Positions 22,208-34,575 of a stretch of 64,000 nt of DNA are shown here, piece by piece. Within the stretch, counting starts at the first letter, position 1, and each line of letters begins with the position of its first letter. Made by a program: the position numbers and the translations under genes. The DNA lies in NCBI GenBank assembly GCA_030374765.1, contig JARGXX010000073.1:734776-798775 (forward strand), in the 5' to 3' direction. Origin of the DNA: Agarophyton chilense. Its lineage: Eukaryota > Rhodophyta > Florideophyceae > Gracilariales > Gracilariaceae. Under the pieces are notes generated by a model, which was not told where the DNA came from, searched no databases, and saw only the letters and a program-made list of their open reading frames with translations.

Positions 22208-22842
22208 CTAGCTTTTGCTTGAAAAGCTATGAACACGTGTTTTGTGCAGAATAATCGATAGTTGTAAGCCGCTTGCTATCGAGAGAACGACGTTTGCGGG
22301 TGTCGATGAGCGGACACATGAGGTGAAGATAAGCTGAATGGCCGTGGCTCCACATATGTAGGACTTAAACACAGTAAGCGCTGTGATGAGGCGGTAAAAT
22401 GCGCATTGTAAGACATTGTTACCATATGTAGTCATCCCAGTGAGAAACTGCACGAGTGATGTATCAAAAAAATAACGAAGGTTAATATCAATTTCGCACT
22501 CACGTTCAATTATGTGCTCTACAGCCTTGAAAAGACAACACGTAACACAACGTACATTGCGATAGATGAAACCACGAGCTCCACGTAATGTTTGAATAAA
22601 GTTATAAGCGACATAAGTTTCTGGAATAAATTCAATGGACCCAACAGCAATATAGACAGTTGATGTAGCCTGATCTCTTTCGCGAAAGTGTAGCAAGGCG
22701 ACGAGTATAAAAAAATTCCGAAACCGAAAAGAAATAATGCTACCAAGGTTGTTCTCCAAGGAAATGATGTTCTGTTTTCACATGCAGCACAACGACGAAA
22801 GAGATGTGCATCATTGTAGCGACTTTGCGAAGTGTCGTACAA
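22208..22842 (-). CDS. hypothetical, overlapping hydrophobic frames
   Basis: Two overlapping minus-strand frames (22842-22519 and 22759-22208) are rich in hydrophobic residues; the first has a CAAC pair followed by TTLVALFLFGFGIFLY. Neither is recognised. They might be one small membrane protein with a frame change or intron, or chance. It is tail-to-tail with the carrier relic. Confidence 0.2.
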
Positions 22843-23186
22843 ATGGGCTGGAATGCCTTCCTGAAAAGTGTGTCAGAGAGTGGTGCTGCGGTTGGTTTTG
22901 GCGCTTAGTTGAGCGACGAACCTCTCTATAGGGGCTGTCGTTAGAGAAAGATAGAGTTGGCTGTGGTCGCGACATCTCAGGTTCGGGGTGAAGAGCGAAG
23001 ACGAAGGCAACAAACAAAGCAAAGCACGGAAGCATAACCTCACGAAGCAATCGCCTTTGCGTAAACCTTGACAAGGCACCCCAAAATGCACGCGCGACTT
23101 GAAAACGCCCTTTTCACAAGTCCCCCGAATGCACCGCGCCTCCATTGGCCAAAAGGCGCCGCGCTTTCGCCTTCTCGACTTTGTTA

Positions 23187-23940
23187 TCAATTGAGCGAAG
23201 CGTCGGAGAGCATAGAATTGAATTGCTGAGTAACTTGTTCAACAAAGGGCTCCAAACTCGTATGATTTTCGACAGATATCAAAGGCCTTCCATCATACAG
23301 CCTTGACGATCCTCTAGGCGGCACGGCAGGGAAATATAGGAGGGAGAACATCACCACCTTCAGTGAGGGGGTGATATGTCCATCGACGAAGTAGACTGCC
23401 AGGTATCCTTTCTCGCTCTTTGTCATTGTGCGCCAAAACGGTCAATTTGTCGGTTGCGGAATATCCATCCAAGTGCAGGTTCCTACAAAGCAGGTTGAAA
23501 GGGTGGTGTCCAAACTTCAAACTCGTTTGGCTGTTGCGCTTGTTGTTGTTCAGTGTATTGATTAAGAGCACCGTCATCCCGCAAGTTTCGTTCAGAGGAT
23601 ACAGATTGGATACGAAAAATGGCGCTGAGAACATCGGCACATGTGTGTCCTTCAGAAGGTCTCCCAGCAGAAACATCAAGCACATCTGTGGGGCGTTTAT
23701 GGGAGGCAGGTCGTCTTCGCAGCGAAGGATGGATTCCCAACTGCTCAGAGCGTATGAAAAGGGAGCGCATGTGCCAGGATGGTTCTCTGAAGCGCGAAGA
23801 AAGAATTCAGAGAGGCTCCTCCGGATGGTGATCGGTATCAATTCGTTCGAACAGCGCGTGCCGCTGTCGGCATGCGCTGTGAGAGCGTTCGAGCGTGTGC
23901 GCGAGCTCACGGATCCTCCTTTGGTCAGAACATTGCCCAC
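23187..23940 (-). pseudogene. hypothetical gene with one frame change
   Basis: A minus-strand frame starts MGNVLTKGGSVSSRTRSNAL (a possible N-myristoylation start) and runs 208 codons to 23314. An overlapping second frame (23426-23187) continues with protein-like sequence (YLAVYFVDGHITPSLKVV). A single frame change around 23410 would join them into one protein of about 250 residues. I recognise no domain. The opposite-strand frame across the same DNA looks less protein-like. Confidence 0.25.
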
Positions 23941-24004
23941 AAGTGCGATGATCGGCGTGCAATTTTGTACACCGAGTGTTCCAGTTCACACTGCCTCATG
24001 TTGA

Positions 24005-24915
24005 ACTGGTTTCAGTTGTATTTGGAATGCGTGTCATGTTGCGTCCACCTAAAGGACACTAGCAGGCACATAAATTAGATTTCAAAAAATTGGCTCTGGC
24101 CGAATGGACATGTGCCGGACACCCTTCGGTCCTTACAGCGCATATTGGGCTACTTTACGGTACATTACTGTACCGACCCTAATCACATACAAGGTTCATA
24201 GGGGTCTTTGATCGGAAACTCGCAGATATTGGGTCAAAATAAACACATTGACTTCACGATGCACCATGTGAAAGAGTTATCTCCTATGGGAGTTGTTTAA
24301 TTCGAGCATATTCCCAGGAGTCTACAGATTTTTGACATACTGACAAAGTGTGCGTCTCTCCAAGATGTAAAGAGTATGGTCGGTTTTATGAAACTTGACT
24401 TCTTTTGATGAATAATTGTGGAAACTACTATTACACTATCTTGTGTTTTTCTTTTGATTTTCTTTCGTTTTATTGAAAGGGTTTGTTCTGAATAATTGTT
24501 TTGGTTTACCCTTAATATTGGTTTTGTTTTCTACAATCGTTTTTCTTTTTCTCACAAAGAACGCTTTTTTTGTCCGAAGAGGTTTCATATGTGTTCTGGG
24601 TTTTGAATTTTACTGGTGTGAATGGTATGGTTTCAATGTGTAGCAGCTACGTGAGGCATTTTTTTACAGTTTTGTCTATGAATTTGTTATCACCACGCCT
24701 TTCACTTCTGAAAGATGCTTTGAAGGGAAGATACAATTCTAGATAAGAGATGTATAAGTTGTTTTGTGTATTTTTGTTGGATTGATTCTGAGTGCGATCT
24801 CCAAAGTGGTGAATGTTGAAGCCTTGTTGGTTCGCTTTGAAGGACGGTGTTAATTTCCCTGCGCCTCATGCGAGGCGAAGGCGCAGCACGACCCACAGGT
24901 CATTACGTGTACGCG
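24005..24915. other. no supported gene; AT-rich tract
   Basis: About 900 bases without a gene. From about 24420 to 24690 the plus strand is T-rich with long TTTTG/TTTTC runs. No ordered repeat seen. Confidence 0.4.
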
Positions 24916-24983
24916 GCGCCGTGCTCTGTAACTTGCACTGAAAAAAATAAAATACACGGCCGCCGGCAGTGGTGTCACCCACC
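24916..24983 (+). repeat. dispersed repeat, copy 2 (68 bp)
   Basis: Second copy of the repeat at 7781-7848, ungapped and about 82% identical by eye. It ends 14 bases before the left LTR of the copia element, so it is either a pre-existing repeat at the insertion site or part of a larger unit. Confidence 0.55.
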
Positions 24984-24997
24984 GTCAGGCAGTCCAA

Positions 24998-25164
24998 TGC
25001 TACAAAGTGAAGATCTGCCTCCCCCCCTTTTAGGGAGGCACCGCCCACGTCGCTCGTTTATTTGTACCCAGAAACGGGTCTCTGCGTCGACTCGCCACTG
25101 GAAAGTGGCCCGGTGATCGGCACATATATTTGCACCTAGTGTGCGCGTGTCATATTGCGTTACA
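24998..25164 (-). repeat. copia 3' LTR
   Basis: 167 bases starting TGCTACAAAG and ending GCGTTACA. It shares with the other LTR the blocks GGGAGGCACCGCC, AGAAACGGGTCTCTG and TTTGCACCTAGT. The divergence between the two LTRs is considerable, indicating an old insertion. Confidence 0.8.
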
Positions 25165-25777
25165 CCATCCCTCGAAGAGGTCGTTGATGTTATCAAATCT
25201 CTTTTCATCACCTCCAAGCAAGTACTTTGCTTAGTCTAGCTCATCATCTGTGAGCACAGCAATTTGGTTTCAGAAACATGAGCAGCTTCGACACGACACA
25301 TAACTAATCTCAATAATCGGAAACAACGGCTTAGAACTAGAGAAACACGAAACCGTTTGCCACCGTTATAAACTTTCGATAGGAGTTAAAAGCATGTAGG
25401 AGAAAGAACTTCACATAGGGAAAAGGTGTAGCCTCACGTATGGTACCAAAGCATATGAATCTTTAAAGTAGTCGGATAGGAATTCACAAAACTGATATCA
25501 GAAACACAAAAGAAAAGGAAAACACAGAAAGCATAAGAAAAGTCTGTTAATGTTAGTGATCGAAGCACTACATCAAAATTCTAAACAAAGGAAAAAGCTT
25601 TTATAAGTCTTGGTACGACAGTGACGTAGTCATCAGGTCTGCAGGTTGCTGAAAAGATTTTACTTGAATGAGTTCAACAACCCCAGAATCATCGTGATCC
25701 TTCACATGGTGGAACCGAATAGTGATGTGCTTATTCCTATCCGTAAGCTTGTCGTTCTTCACCGTGAATCCCGCGGC

Positions 25778-26825
25778 TTAGCTATCAATATACATCTTCA
25801 CCGGATACAGTTCTGGTTCCGAGCTTAAAAGATCATTATAGACAAGCTCCCAGAACACTCTAAGAATCCATACAACGTTCCGTGCACTCTGTGAAAGAGC
25901 GATATACTCAGACTCCTCAGACGAGTGTGCAATGATACTCTGTCTCTTTAAACTCCACATCTTCGGAGCGTTGTTCACCTGTACCAGGTACACTGTCGTT
26001 GACCTTCTAGTCTCTTTCCCCCCAGTCCAGTCGGGATCGCAAAAAGCTTCGAAGGGGCGCCTTGTTCATCGACGGAAATGCGAGTCGATAATGTTTCGAT
26101 CTTAATAAATACTTAAGAATATGCTTCAAAAGTATCCAGTGAAGTTTAGTGGGCTCATGCACTTGCCTTGATAGATGTGAAGCGACGTAGGATGTGTCAG
26201 GGCGGGTGCATACCGCTATGTACTTGATTTATCCAACGAGAGAGCGGTATAAGTTGTGCTCTCTCCGACCAAGTACAGGTTCATCTTTGTAGCTATTCTT
26301 CATGTCAAAAGTTGTAAGTAGTGGAGTACGGACCGACTTCAGTTCTCGCAGTGCGTGTTCCGTAGCAATTCGTTCGATGTACTTGGATTGGTCCAGAAAT
26401 ATTCCGTCCCTTGAACGAGTAATACTCCAATCAAGGAAGAGTTTCGCAAGTACAAGGCACTTCACTTTGAATGTTGACATCACTTGTTCCTTGAGGTCAG
26501 CCATAAGAGACTTTGTAGACGAACCAAACATGATGTCGTCCATTGCAAAGACCAATTTAAGAAATGATCCATCCTCCGAGTTGTAATGTTTAAGTCTGTG
26601 ATCGCTCTTCGATTTTTTGAAGCCCATCTGAAAAAGAACATCATGAAAAAGAGATCCCCAGATCTTACTTGCTTCTACCGAGCCGTACATTGACTTGAAA
26701 AGTAAGCAGACCTTTCCCGGTTGATACGATGTTCCACTGGAGTTAGTATGTTGATCTACAATCAATGGCTTGTCCATATCACCGTAAAGGTATGTGTTGC
26801 TAATGTCCATTGTTTCCGGGCGCAA
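25778..26825 (-). pseudogene. copia reverse transcriptase and RNase H
   Basis: The frame 26825-26229 covers the RT: VCLLFKSMYGSVEASKIW (the YGLKQA region), then VFAMDDIMFGSS, where M replaces the usual V of the YVDD box, and later LDWSITRSRDGIFLDQSKYI and YRSLVG at the end. The RNase H remnant lies at 25993-25778 with IIAHSSEESEYIALSQSA. Between them the frame is broken. Dead copy. Confidence 0.85.
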
Positions 26826-27387
26826 TTCCTTTGCAGCAGCTTTCGCAATGATTAGGTGAATAGTTTCATGACGGGCTACTAGTGTGTAGATTACATCTGG
26901 ATGTTAGTTGAGTAAATGAAGTTGCTTATCTCCTCCAACGACACAGCGAGCTTTTTGAAGCTGCGGTTTCATACAAGCTGTATCCTTGTGAATGAATGTC
27001 CACAAGGTTTGTATGGGCTTCATATCCGGGTTTCGGTCTACATATTTCCATGTGCCACGATCGATCAAGGCGTCAAATTCCCGATCGATTGCATCTGCCC
27101 ATTTTTTTATCTTGCAGGTTCCTCGAACGATAAAAGGATGCCCGTAATGGTAGTAGACCTTGCTTTCGCGGCCATAAAATATATGAGAGAAGCTTTTATG
27201 CGATCTTCAAACTCATCGTCTCCATCGAGTTCAGCTTCTTGGCGGCTACAAGAAGTGAAATCGAATAATTCAGGTAGGGGAAAAAATCGATACGGTGTGG
27301 ATGTCCGAAGATCCGCAAGACGGGCGTTGATGAATTTATTCTACTGTGGCCCATAAATGCGCAATAGGGTTTTCGGATTCTCCATTC

Positions 27388-28600
27388 CTACGAAGTGTCC
27401 AAGAACAGCGCGTAGTAGAAACATCTTGTGCGGAGCAGTGTCAGACAGATATATGTAGGCGTGACCTTGTTGTCCAAAGGGTAGGATATGCTCCAAGTTT
27501 GGTTGATTACCAGTCCAAAAGGAGTGTGGAGTGTATATGTTAATTCATTCACAGGAAAAACTGCTCCGTATCCAGTTTGCGTGGTTATTTGCTTGCTTTC
27601 AAAGGAGTTCAGGGAGTTCCGAAGCAAATAGCAAATGTTCTGGTTGTTGTCGAGATATTCTGGATGGATTTTCCAGCTGCGCCATTCCATTGATGGGCAT
27701 AAGTCTGTGAGTACTCCAAAAGTATACCGTTGTCTTTACAAAACGTGATAGTTTCGTTAGAGCTGTTTTCCCCTGCTCCATCCAATCGAATACGATACTT
27801 GTGGAAGCTGATCAGCTCCTTCGCGGCAAGTGGTTTGTAACGCTTGATGCCAGAAAAGTCCTATGACTAGTTGGAAAAGAAGTACACAGTCGATTGTCTC
27901 GTTTTATCGTCAATAATGGCCAGTGAGTATGATTATTCAGTAGATGACACGGTACTAATCGGACCAGAGATGTCTACGTGAGTCAGTTGGAGAGATTTCT
28001 GAGTAACAGATTGATTTTTGTACACTGGGGCCCGAGGTTTTACGGCTTCCTTGCACGATGTACTGTCTATCGTCTCAATGTCCTCCTTGGTAAAGTGGGG
28101 AATGCCGTAGGTAGAGTGGCATACTGCGATCATTCGGTTGTGTCCGGGATGTTTGAGCTTTTCATGCCAAAGATTGGAGTCGTCTTTGAAAGAGGCGCGA
28201 GCTGCAGTTAGACTGTTCCTTCTCACCGGATTGGGTAAGGAATAAAAATTGTCGTGGGATCGAGACTTGTAGAGACAATTCTTATGATCATTGTCCCAGA
28301 TCTTCACACCATCAAAGGAGTCCGTATGTTCGAAGTCGATCTTCACCAATTTCCCAAGTTCGTAGAGTGAGAAAAGATTGTCGGTGAAATTTGGTGTGTG
28401 TTTTTCTTGAAGCATCAAACCGTCACCGATGGGGAGTTTGATGGTTCCCGTTCCAACGATAGGGGATAGGCCGTCAGATTTCTCGACCAGCCCATTCCTC
28501 TTCTCCTGGTGTTACTAGAAAAGATTATTGTCGAAGAGAACGATCTCATTTGCACCTGAGTCCAGCCAAGTTTGCAGCTCCCAGTCGTGATCGGAAGCAT
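27388..28600 (-). pseudogene. copia protease and integrase
   Basis: Near 28580-28540 WLDSGANEIVLFDN carries the aspartic-protease D-S-G-A motif. The frame 28418-27933 has the pre-integrase motif LWHEKLKHPGHNRM and the start of the integrase core (THVDISGPIS). Further downstream, 27690-27388 holds an integrase C-terminal part (LRNSLNSFESKQITTQTGYG). Several frame breaks separate these parts. Confidence 0.8.
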
Positions 28601-28835
28601 TTAAGAGAAATTTGCTGCGAACAAAGAATCACACACGTCTGTTAGTGGTGTTGTCATTCTGGTAGTTGTTTTTCTTAAGGCTTCGATTCTCCCAGTTGTT
28701 CCACGAGTTCCTTATGGCATAATTGATTCGTATGAATGAGAAACCACGGCATTTGTATTTTGGGTTGTTATTTGAGTCATTGTTCGAAAGACGCGTTTGA
28801 CAGTCTCTGCGGATGTTGTCAATCTTGCCGAAATA

Positions 28836-29144
28836 CTAACATTTGACTCCTACCTTCTTTCTGAAGTTCCTCTGTTGACGAGTCTTTCGTGCTACAAGCC
28901 GGGACTTAGACTCTTCAGTGTTGTTTGGAAAGAGCACAGCGGTTTTAATGTGATCCATTGTTCGCCTGCAAGCTAGCTCCAAATTCAAGAGCGCCACGAC
29001 TTGGTTATACGACATGCTGTTTGCATCTGCCAAGAGAGTGATGGCCATGAGTGAGTTCGGCGAAGATCGTAGGAGCACAGCAGTCTTTTCCGTGTCCTTA
29101 ATACGATTGTTCAGTCGTGCCAGCTTCAGGAATGTCTTTTCCAT
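28836..29144 (-). pseudogene. copia gag fragment
   Basis: A 102-codon frame with gag-like sequence: LKLARLNNRIKDTEKTAVLL and ITLLADANSMSYNQVVALLN, ending basic (RKTRQQRNFRKK), as the UBN2-type gag of copia elements often does before a zinc knuckle. Position between the 5' LTR and the protease fits gag. Confidence 0.6.
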
Positions 29145-29592
29145 TTTCTCAATATGTTTGGTGAAGTCATTCTCGTAATTGAATACGAAGGTTTAACAAC
29201 GTTGACGAAGTTTCATTTTGGACTGAAGATTATCTTCCTAATGCGTGCACTCTAGCTTCTTTCATACGTTCCCTGCCGTAGACACAGACTGTTCAATAAT
29301 GGAGCTGATTGTAACGATTTCTTCCAGTCCCAGGTTTTGTACGATGGTGGACAGAGCTTTGAAATCATACTCATCCCACTTTCGTTGTGCTTGTTGGTTT
29401 GCACTTTCGGTGAGGCGATCTTCATCCCACCCATGTAAAGTTGAGTCAGCATGAGCACGCCAAGGCTTTAGTAATCGCTGAGGTGGAGAACGTGTGCAAA
29501 GGAGTCGTTGAGATAAGACGCGCTAGAGAGAAGTCGTTTGAGAGGCGGAGATAGAATATGCGCGCGGCCTAGGACAGTCGTTCTCCATGCGA

Positions 29593-29763
29593 TGCTACCA
29601 TGTCAAAAGGAAATCTGGCTCCTCTCCCCTTTTCGGGAGGCACCGCCGCCTTCGCTCGTCTATTTGTACTAGAAACGGGTCTCTGTGTCGACCCGCCACT
29701 GTAAAGTGGCCGAGTGATTGGGACTGATATTTGCACCTAGTATGCGCGTGTCAAAATGCGTCA
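29593..29763 (-). repeat. copia 5' LTR
   Basis: 171 bases starting TGCTACCATG and ending GCGTCA. Matches the left LTR across its length with many substitutions. Confidence 0.8.
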
Positions 29764-30305
29764 AAAACGCGAGGAGAGGCTCCAGCGCTCTAATTCGAAC
29801 AGCGGAGGAAGGGGATGACCGAAGGCGAAGCGAGCGAAGCAAGTGAAGAACGATTTGAAGCACGTTGAGTACATATCTTCTGAGTACTTGGATAATATGA
29901 CGAAAGGCCCAATTTGATATCACAAACGTCTCGTATTTGATATCAAACGAAACGAGAGTGATATTCAAGGACCGCTCAGATATCAGCACTCTGCAGTGCG
30001 CAAAATCCAATTAAAGCCACCCCCCTTATTGTTGATGCCTTCCAATTCCCTCATGTTTCTCTCAACCTTCTCTCTATTAACGCTTAAAAAGAACAATTGA
30101 AGCACTTTAGACGCCATTAATAACACTTTTCTACTTATCTACACTGTCAATAACACTATGTACAAGAGCCACCCCCGAAATCTAATTAAAGAGCACTACA
30201 GTATTTTTTCCTTTGAACAAACGCGCGCGCATTTTGAATAAAACAAAAGCTCTAACAAATTCTCCTCTGCCCTTCCTACAACTTCAAAGTCGAAAAAACA
30301 TAAAA
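29764..30305. other. no gene; upstream flank of the Tc1 element
   Basis: About 540 bases. AGCCACCCCC occurs twice (near 30015 and 30167), each beside a (T)CTAATTAAA or CCAATTAAA word; this could be part of the Tc1 element's end. I could not define terminal inverted repeats. Confidence 0.35.
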
Positions 30306-30872
30306 ATGGGCCGTGGAAAACCTTTGACGGATAAAGAAAAAGGTATGATAGTTGCAGCTTTATTTCATTGCTGATCTCCAAGAGAGATTTCTCAAACCAT
30401 TGGACGCTCTCGAACTGTGGTCCGAAACTTTCTCAAAGATCCCGAAAACTACAACAAACGTTCTAAAGGCTCTAACAACAAAAAATGAGTTTGACGGCTA
30501 AACGAGCTCCTCTTCGCTCGGCAACAAACCCATCTAACTCTGCGATAGAACTCCGTAATGATCTTTCTCTTTCGGTTTCTGTCAGGCGCATAGAACAAGT
30601 GTTACATGATGATCCAGACTTAATCTATAAGAAGATGAAAAATATACCAATGATGACTAAAATACATAAAAAGAAAAGTTTTATACGGGCTCGAGAGAAG
30701 ATGACTTTTTCTATGACGAAATGGAAAGAAACCATTTTTTCCGATGAGAAGAATTTTAACGTAGATGGATCAGATGGATTTGCTCATTATTGGCATGATA
30801 AAAAGAAGAAAGCGATTAATTTTTTTAAGCAACAAAATGAAGGGGGTTCTGTGATGCTTTGGGGTGCCTGTT
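30306..30872 (+). pseudogene. Tc1/mariner transposase, N-terminal part
   Basis: From an ATG at 30306 the plus strand encodes a helix-turn-helix start (MGRGKPLTDKEKGMIVAALF, then REISQTIGRSRTVVRNFL) typical of Tc1-like transposases. After frame changes, 30631-30872 gives the DDE start: WKETIFSDEKNFNVDGSDGF with the first catalytic D, and GGSVMLWGAC. The gene is cut exactly at 30872 by gypsy A and resumes at 40358. It also has its own stop and frame breaks, so it was probably dead or dying before the insertion, although that order is an inference. Confidence 0.9.
30868..30872 (+). repeat. target site duplication CTGTT (left)
   Basis: The five bases before the gypsy A 5' LTR are CTGTT, and the five after its 3' LTR (40358-40362) are also CTGTT. 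Five-base duplications are usual for Ty3/gypsy integrase. Confidence 0.9.
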
Positions 30873-31318
30873 TGTGAAAGAGCGATAATAACGGTTGAGC
30901 CCGGTAAGCTGCCGGGCTCCGAAGGATCTTGCAGTTGACACGTGTACGGGTTGACCTCAGGTGGACTCAAGTAGATTATTAATTTAATATAATTAGTGTA
31001 ATAGATTAACACTACAGTGCCAAGGAGATCTCAGCGCCTGGCCAGTACCATTTACTTGGCTCGAGTGACGCTTCTCCCGTAGAGCACGGTAGGCACCGTT
31101 AGGATACAAAATAACCCCCTTTGATATAATAGTTCCACCCTTTGGTCTTCAATCCATCGTTTCCGTAGCTCCAGCCTGTAGGACTACGCAGTAAACTCCA
31201 GGCCATTGCACCAAGTGCTCTGGGAGTGCCGCCGTCAAGCATTCGAACCTTAGCACCCGCTCTACCACGCTACCACCGGTCGTTACCCGTACGCTGACCC
31301 AACCGTCATTGCGTTACA
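30873..31318 (+). repeat. gypsy A 5' LTR
   Basis: 446 bases, TGTGAAAGAG...GCGTTACA. Includes, on the minus strand at 31239-31277, tRNA-like A-box and B-box words (TAGCGTGGTAGAGC and GGTTCGAATGC). A tRNA primer-binding site follows directly (TGGTCTCCTGACTT, 31322-31335). Confidence 0.95.
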
Positions 31319-31321
31319 TTT

Positions 31322-31335
31322 TGGTCTCCTGACTT
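31322..31335 (+). promoter_or_regulatory. probable primer-binding site of gypsy A
   Basis: TGGTCTCCTGACTT starts three bases after the 5' LTR. TGG pairs with the CCA end of a tRNA, as expected for priming of minus-strand DNA synthesis. Gypsy B has TGGCCTCCCGACTT at the same place. I cannot name the tRNA. Confidence 0.6.
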
Positions 31336-31442
31336 AGAAACCTTTGGAATAATGAAATGGACCACTGGAACGAAGAATTATCAGGATTCTAACCTTTGGT
31401 TTAATTCCGCAACGGACCAGAAGTACAGAAGCAACCGCCATT

Positions 31443-33390
31443 ATGGATGCAGGAAACACACCCAACCGACCCGACCGTAGGACTCCTACGGCAGGACGAA
31501 GTGCGACTAGCCTTACCCTCAGGTTGATTCCGCTACCGACCGCAGGTTTACGAGAACGCCTCACGAGGGCCACCTCTAGGCCAGGGATACCTCAAGGAGA
31601 AACCCACCCCCCAGACCGAAGGAATTCGAGAAAACCTGCCCGCAGGTCTTGCCGACCTTTTCTGGCTCCGTCTCCGTGAGCTCTGCTCAATCCCCGTGGA
31701 TTCCATTATGGACGTGCGATTCGTTACGGCGACCGCTAACCATACGGATTACTTCATCGCGCGAATCGTCCCTAAGGTATTGGAGTCTGACTTATTCATA
31801 GACTCCCTCCTACAGGCTGTTCAAAGAGCCATCCGCCAGGCAGGCAATTTGGTCCCTAGGACCACCCCACCACAAATTAACCATCCGATTTCTATGTGGA
31901 AACCCCCGACCGAACCCCCAGGAGCGGCGGAATTATCCGCCCCTCGCCAGGAATACCATCAGGAAAAACCCATGGTGGGCCAACCTAGGAGCAGAAAAGA
32001 AGCTGCGCGTCTAGATGAGAGACAGATTGCCCATCAGGAGAATCCAAGGGAGGGACAAGCGAGGTGCAGAAGAGAAGCTCCGCGTCTGGACGAGAGACCG
32101 CTGGCCCCACCCGACGGATAAGACGAGGTACAGCGACCTTAAGGCTCCATCGGATCTGATAGAGAGATCGATCCTTTAGGTCCCTACTCCTCTGGAAAGA
32201 AAAAAAGAAACCGTAGGAGGATGAAGAAAAGAAGTAGCAAGAGAAGAGACCATTCGGACACGAGTGATTCCGAATCGGCCTCGACCGAAACGACCGACTC
32301 GGAAGTGGATGAGGCTGTCGTTCGAGGCCTTGGATCACTGACAACAACCAAAGAACTTCTCCTTAAGGTTCTAGACTGCCGGAATTACCGGCCGGCCGAC
32401 AGGTCCCCGAAATATTCTGGTTCGGTGGCTCGTCGACTCGCCAAATGGGCCAAACAGATGCAACTAACCATTACGGACAAGTTATAGGGTTCTGATCCCA
32501 TGGCTGTTTTTAGGTTTCTCAGTTTTTTCCGTACGGCCTGCGATCAGAACGGTGTCCACGAGGGCGCCGCTCTGTACCTTTTCCAATTCTTCCTTACAGG
32601 ACAGGCGCGTGACCGAGTGGTTTCGAAGATATCTGGCACAACTGACCTCGTGGATGCTTAAGACCGTGAGCTCCTCAGGTCATACCCTCAGGTTGTTCAT
32701 TAGCTTTTAGAAACTTACGCCACGGATGAGGTTGTAATGGATGCCCACCAGGAAATAATATCCTTTAGGCAGAGCTCCCACATGACCGAATCGGCTTTCG
32801 CAGACAACCTATGGAAGAAGAGTTACCGATGTGGAAACGTGTTCTCCGAAAGACGGCTTAAACGTCACTTCATCACAGGATTTCTCCTGTCATTCGGACA
32901 CATGTGCGCAATTACCACACGGAAAACCCGCAATACTCCTTCCGAAGGCCCGTTACCTACGCCTAGGGTTATGGTAAAAACTACAGGACCTCCGGGCGCA
33001 ACGCTGATATAACCAGAAGACATGCAACTCCATTGCGTAAACCCAACCAATCCCATTTCGTTAGCTCCACGGTGTCGGACATGGATGCTTCACTCATTCA
33101 CGCCGATTCGGGAGATGTCCTCACGGTCAATTTCAGTGCTGCTCCTTCAGGGCCCCCATCATACACCTCCCAGGGAACTACAGCGACCATTGGACAACCC
33201 ACACCCAAGTTTTCTCCCTTTCCGCCCCGCACGGACGTTTTTGTTCGCTCCCCAAGGGCCTGCTTCCTCTGCCTGTCACTGACCCAACCTTGTGACTGGG
33301 CGAAAGTTTTGCCTGAGGACGCACGAAAGGCCCTCCTAGCCGTAAGGGAAGAGAATTCCCCGGTGCGGAGATCCAAAGGAATGTAGAACA
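31443..33390 (+). pseudogene. gypsy A gag, broken
   Basis: Several plus-strand frames follow gag. The acidic/basic segment near 32221 (KKRSSKRRDHSDTSDSESAS) leads into the capsid-like part LLLKVLDCRNYRPADRSPKY. Comparison with gypsy B (44152-44722) shows what was lost: at 32485 TTCTCG in B reads TTATAG here (a TAG stop), near 32658 CAA in B reads TAA, and more stops lie around 32700. The C-terminal part with a possible CLSLTQPCDWAK patch is at 33250-33330. Confidence 0.75.
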
Positions 33391-33739
33391 GGGCACAGCA
33401 AAGAACCACAGGGACCCCTGGAAGCTCACGCTACGCCACGCCTCCGGACACTCCGATCAAAGCCCCACAGGTCCACGCCATTGTAGATACTACGGACGAC
33501 CCTGTAAAAGAACCCTATCCTGAGGAAGAAGCGGTAATCCAATCGGAAAACTCCTAGAAGGACGACTCGAGGCAAATCCTCCCTCTTTAAGCCCCTGCCT
33601 CAACCAATTGAACGGTCGGGCGCCAAAGAGCTCCTCACCTCCCAATACAAACCACCCACAATGAACCGCTCAGGATGAACAACAATTGGAACACGATGAC
33701 GACCCTGTCTGTATCCTCAGGAAAGATAACTATAAAGTT

Positions 33740-34566
33740 AGAGTAACCGTAGGACTTCGTTTCAACAACTCTCGAGTGCCCACAGCTGTATTGGACACAG
33801 GAGCTGCTCCCAACTTGGTCCATTCTAAGCTGCTCCCACTGGGGTGGCACGATTTCGTTTAGCCAAGGAAGACCCCAAGGATTACCGATGCGTCTCGTAG
33901 ACCAATGGACATTAAAGGGAAAGTACCACTTTACCTCCAAGCAGGACAATTCAAAGTTAGCACGTGGTTTCTTGTATGTCCTAACTTGGGCGCCGAGGAA
34001 ATCCTAGGGACCTCCTTTATCGACCAGTACATTAAGGTCATTTATCCAGGCCTTCTGAAAGTCACGTTTTACCGCCAACCTTCCATCTTTATAAATGGTT
34101 CAACCCCAGGGCCAGATGCCAACTGCAAACGAGCGGTTGTCTCCGAAAACACGAAGTCCAACAAGGTTCACCTATCAAAGGCCATAACGATACCGCCGGT
34201 GATCCAAATCGCTGTATCGGTCTATTCCCAGTACTCAGGTCCCGTAACGATTCAGAACCACCCGAAAACTGTTCTGAAGCACCTTACTTTGATGCCCGAT
34301 GGAGAAATGAACATCACCCTAACAGGTCCTTTTTGGTCACAATCAGCAACTTCCGAGATAAACCCGTGCGGTTTCCTAAAAATACAGTGATTGGTATCAC
34401 ACTACCCGGGCCCGTGGCCATTATGGAGGCCCAAATGGATAATCATGCAACGCCAACTCCCGACGAGGACGTTGACTCTTGGGAGGGGACGGTCGCCGTC
34501 GGCGAAGAATTCCAATCCTATAGGCCCCAGGTACTTAATCTCTTCAGGGAATACCAGGCCATGTGA
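33740..34566 (+). pseudogene. gypsy A aspartic protease region
   Basis: At about 33779-33823 TAVLDTGAAPNLVHS holds the D-T-G-A catalytic motif of retroelement proteases. The following stretch has WFLVCPNLGAEEILGTSFID, matching the ILG motif and flap region of gypsy proteases. A frame break lies just after the active site (TAG near 33860). Confidence 0.75.
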
Positions 34567-34575
34567 TCAGATAGA

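Larger units (their letters stand above)
24998..29763 (-). mobile_element. Ty1/copia retrotransposon, decayed, minus strand
   Basis: A 4.77-kb element bounded by two similar direct repeats (24998-25164 and 29593-29763), both starting TGCTAC and ending in CA. Transcription runs right to left: gag, protease, integrase, reverse transcriptase and RNase H in that order, which is the Ty1/copia order (integrase before RT). Many stops and frame changes make it inactive. The flanking five bases (TCCAA and AAAAC) do not match, so either the insertion lost its target duplication or my borders are a few bases off. Confidence 0.85.

Noticed and set aside
31239-31277. True tRNA gene in the LTR
   Set aside because: Box spacing is far too short and there is no anticodon arm or acceptor-stem pairing.
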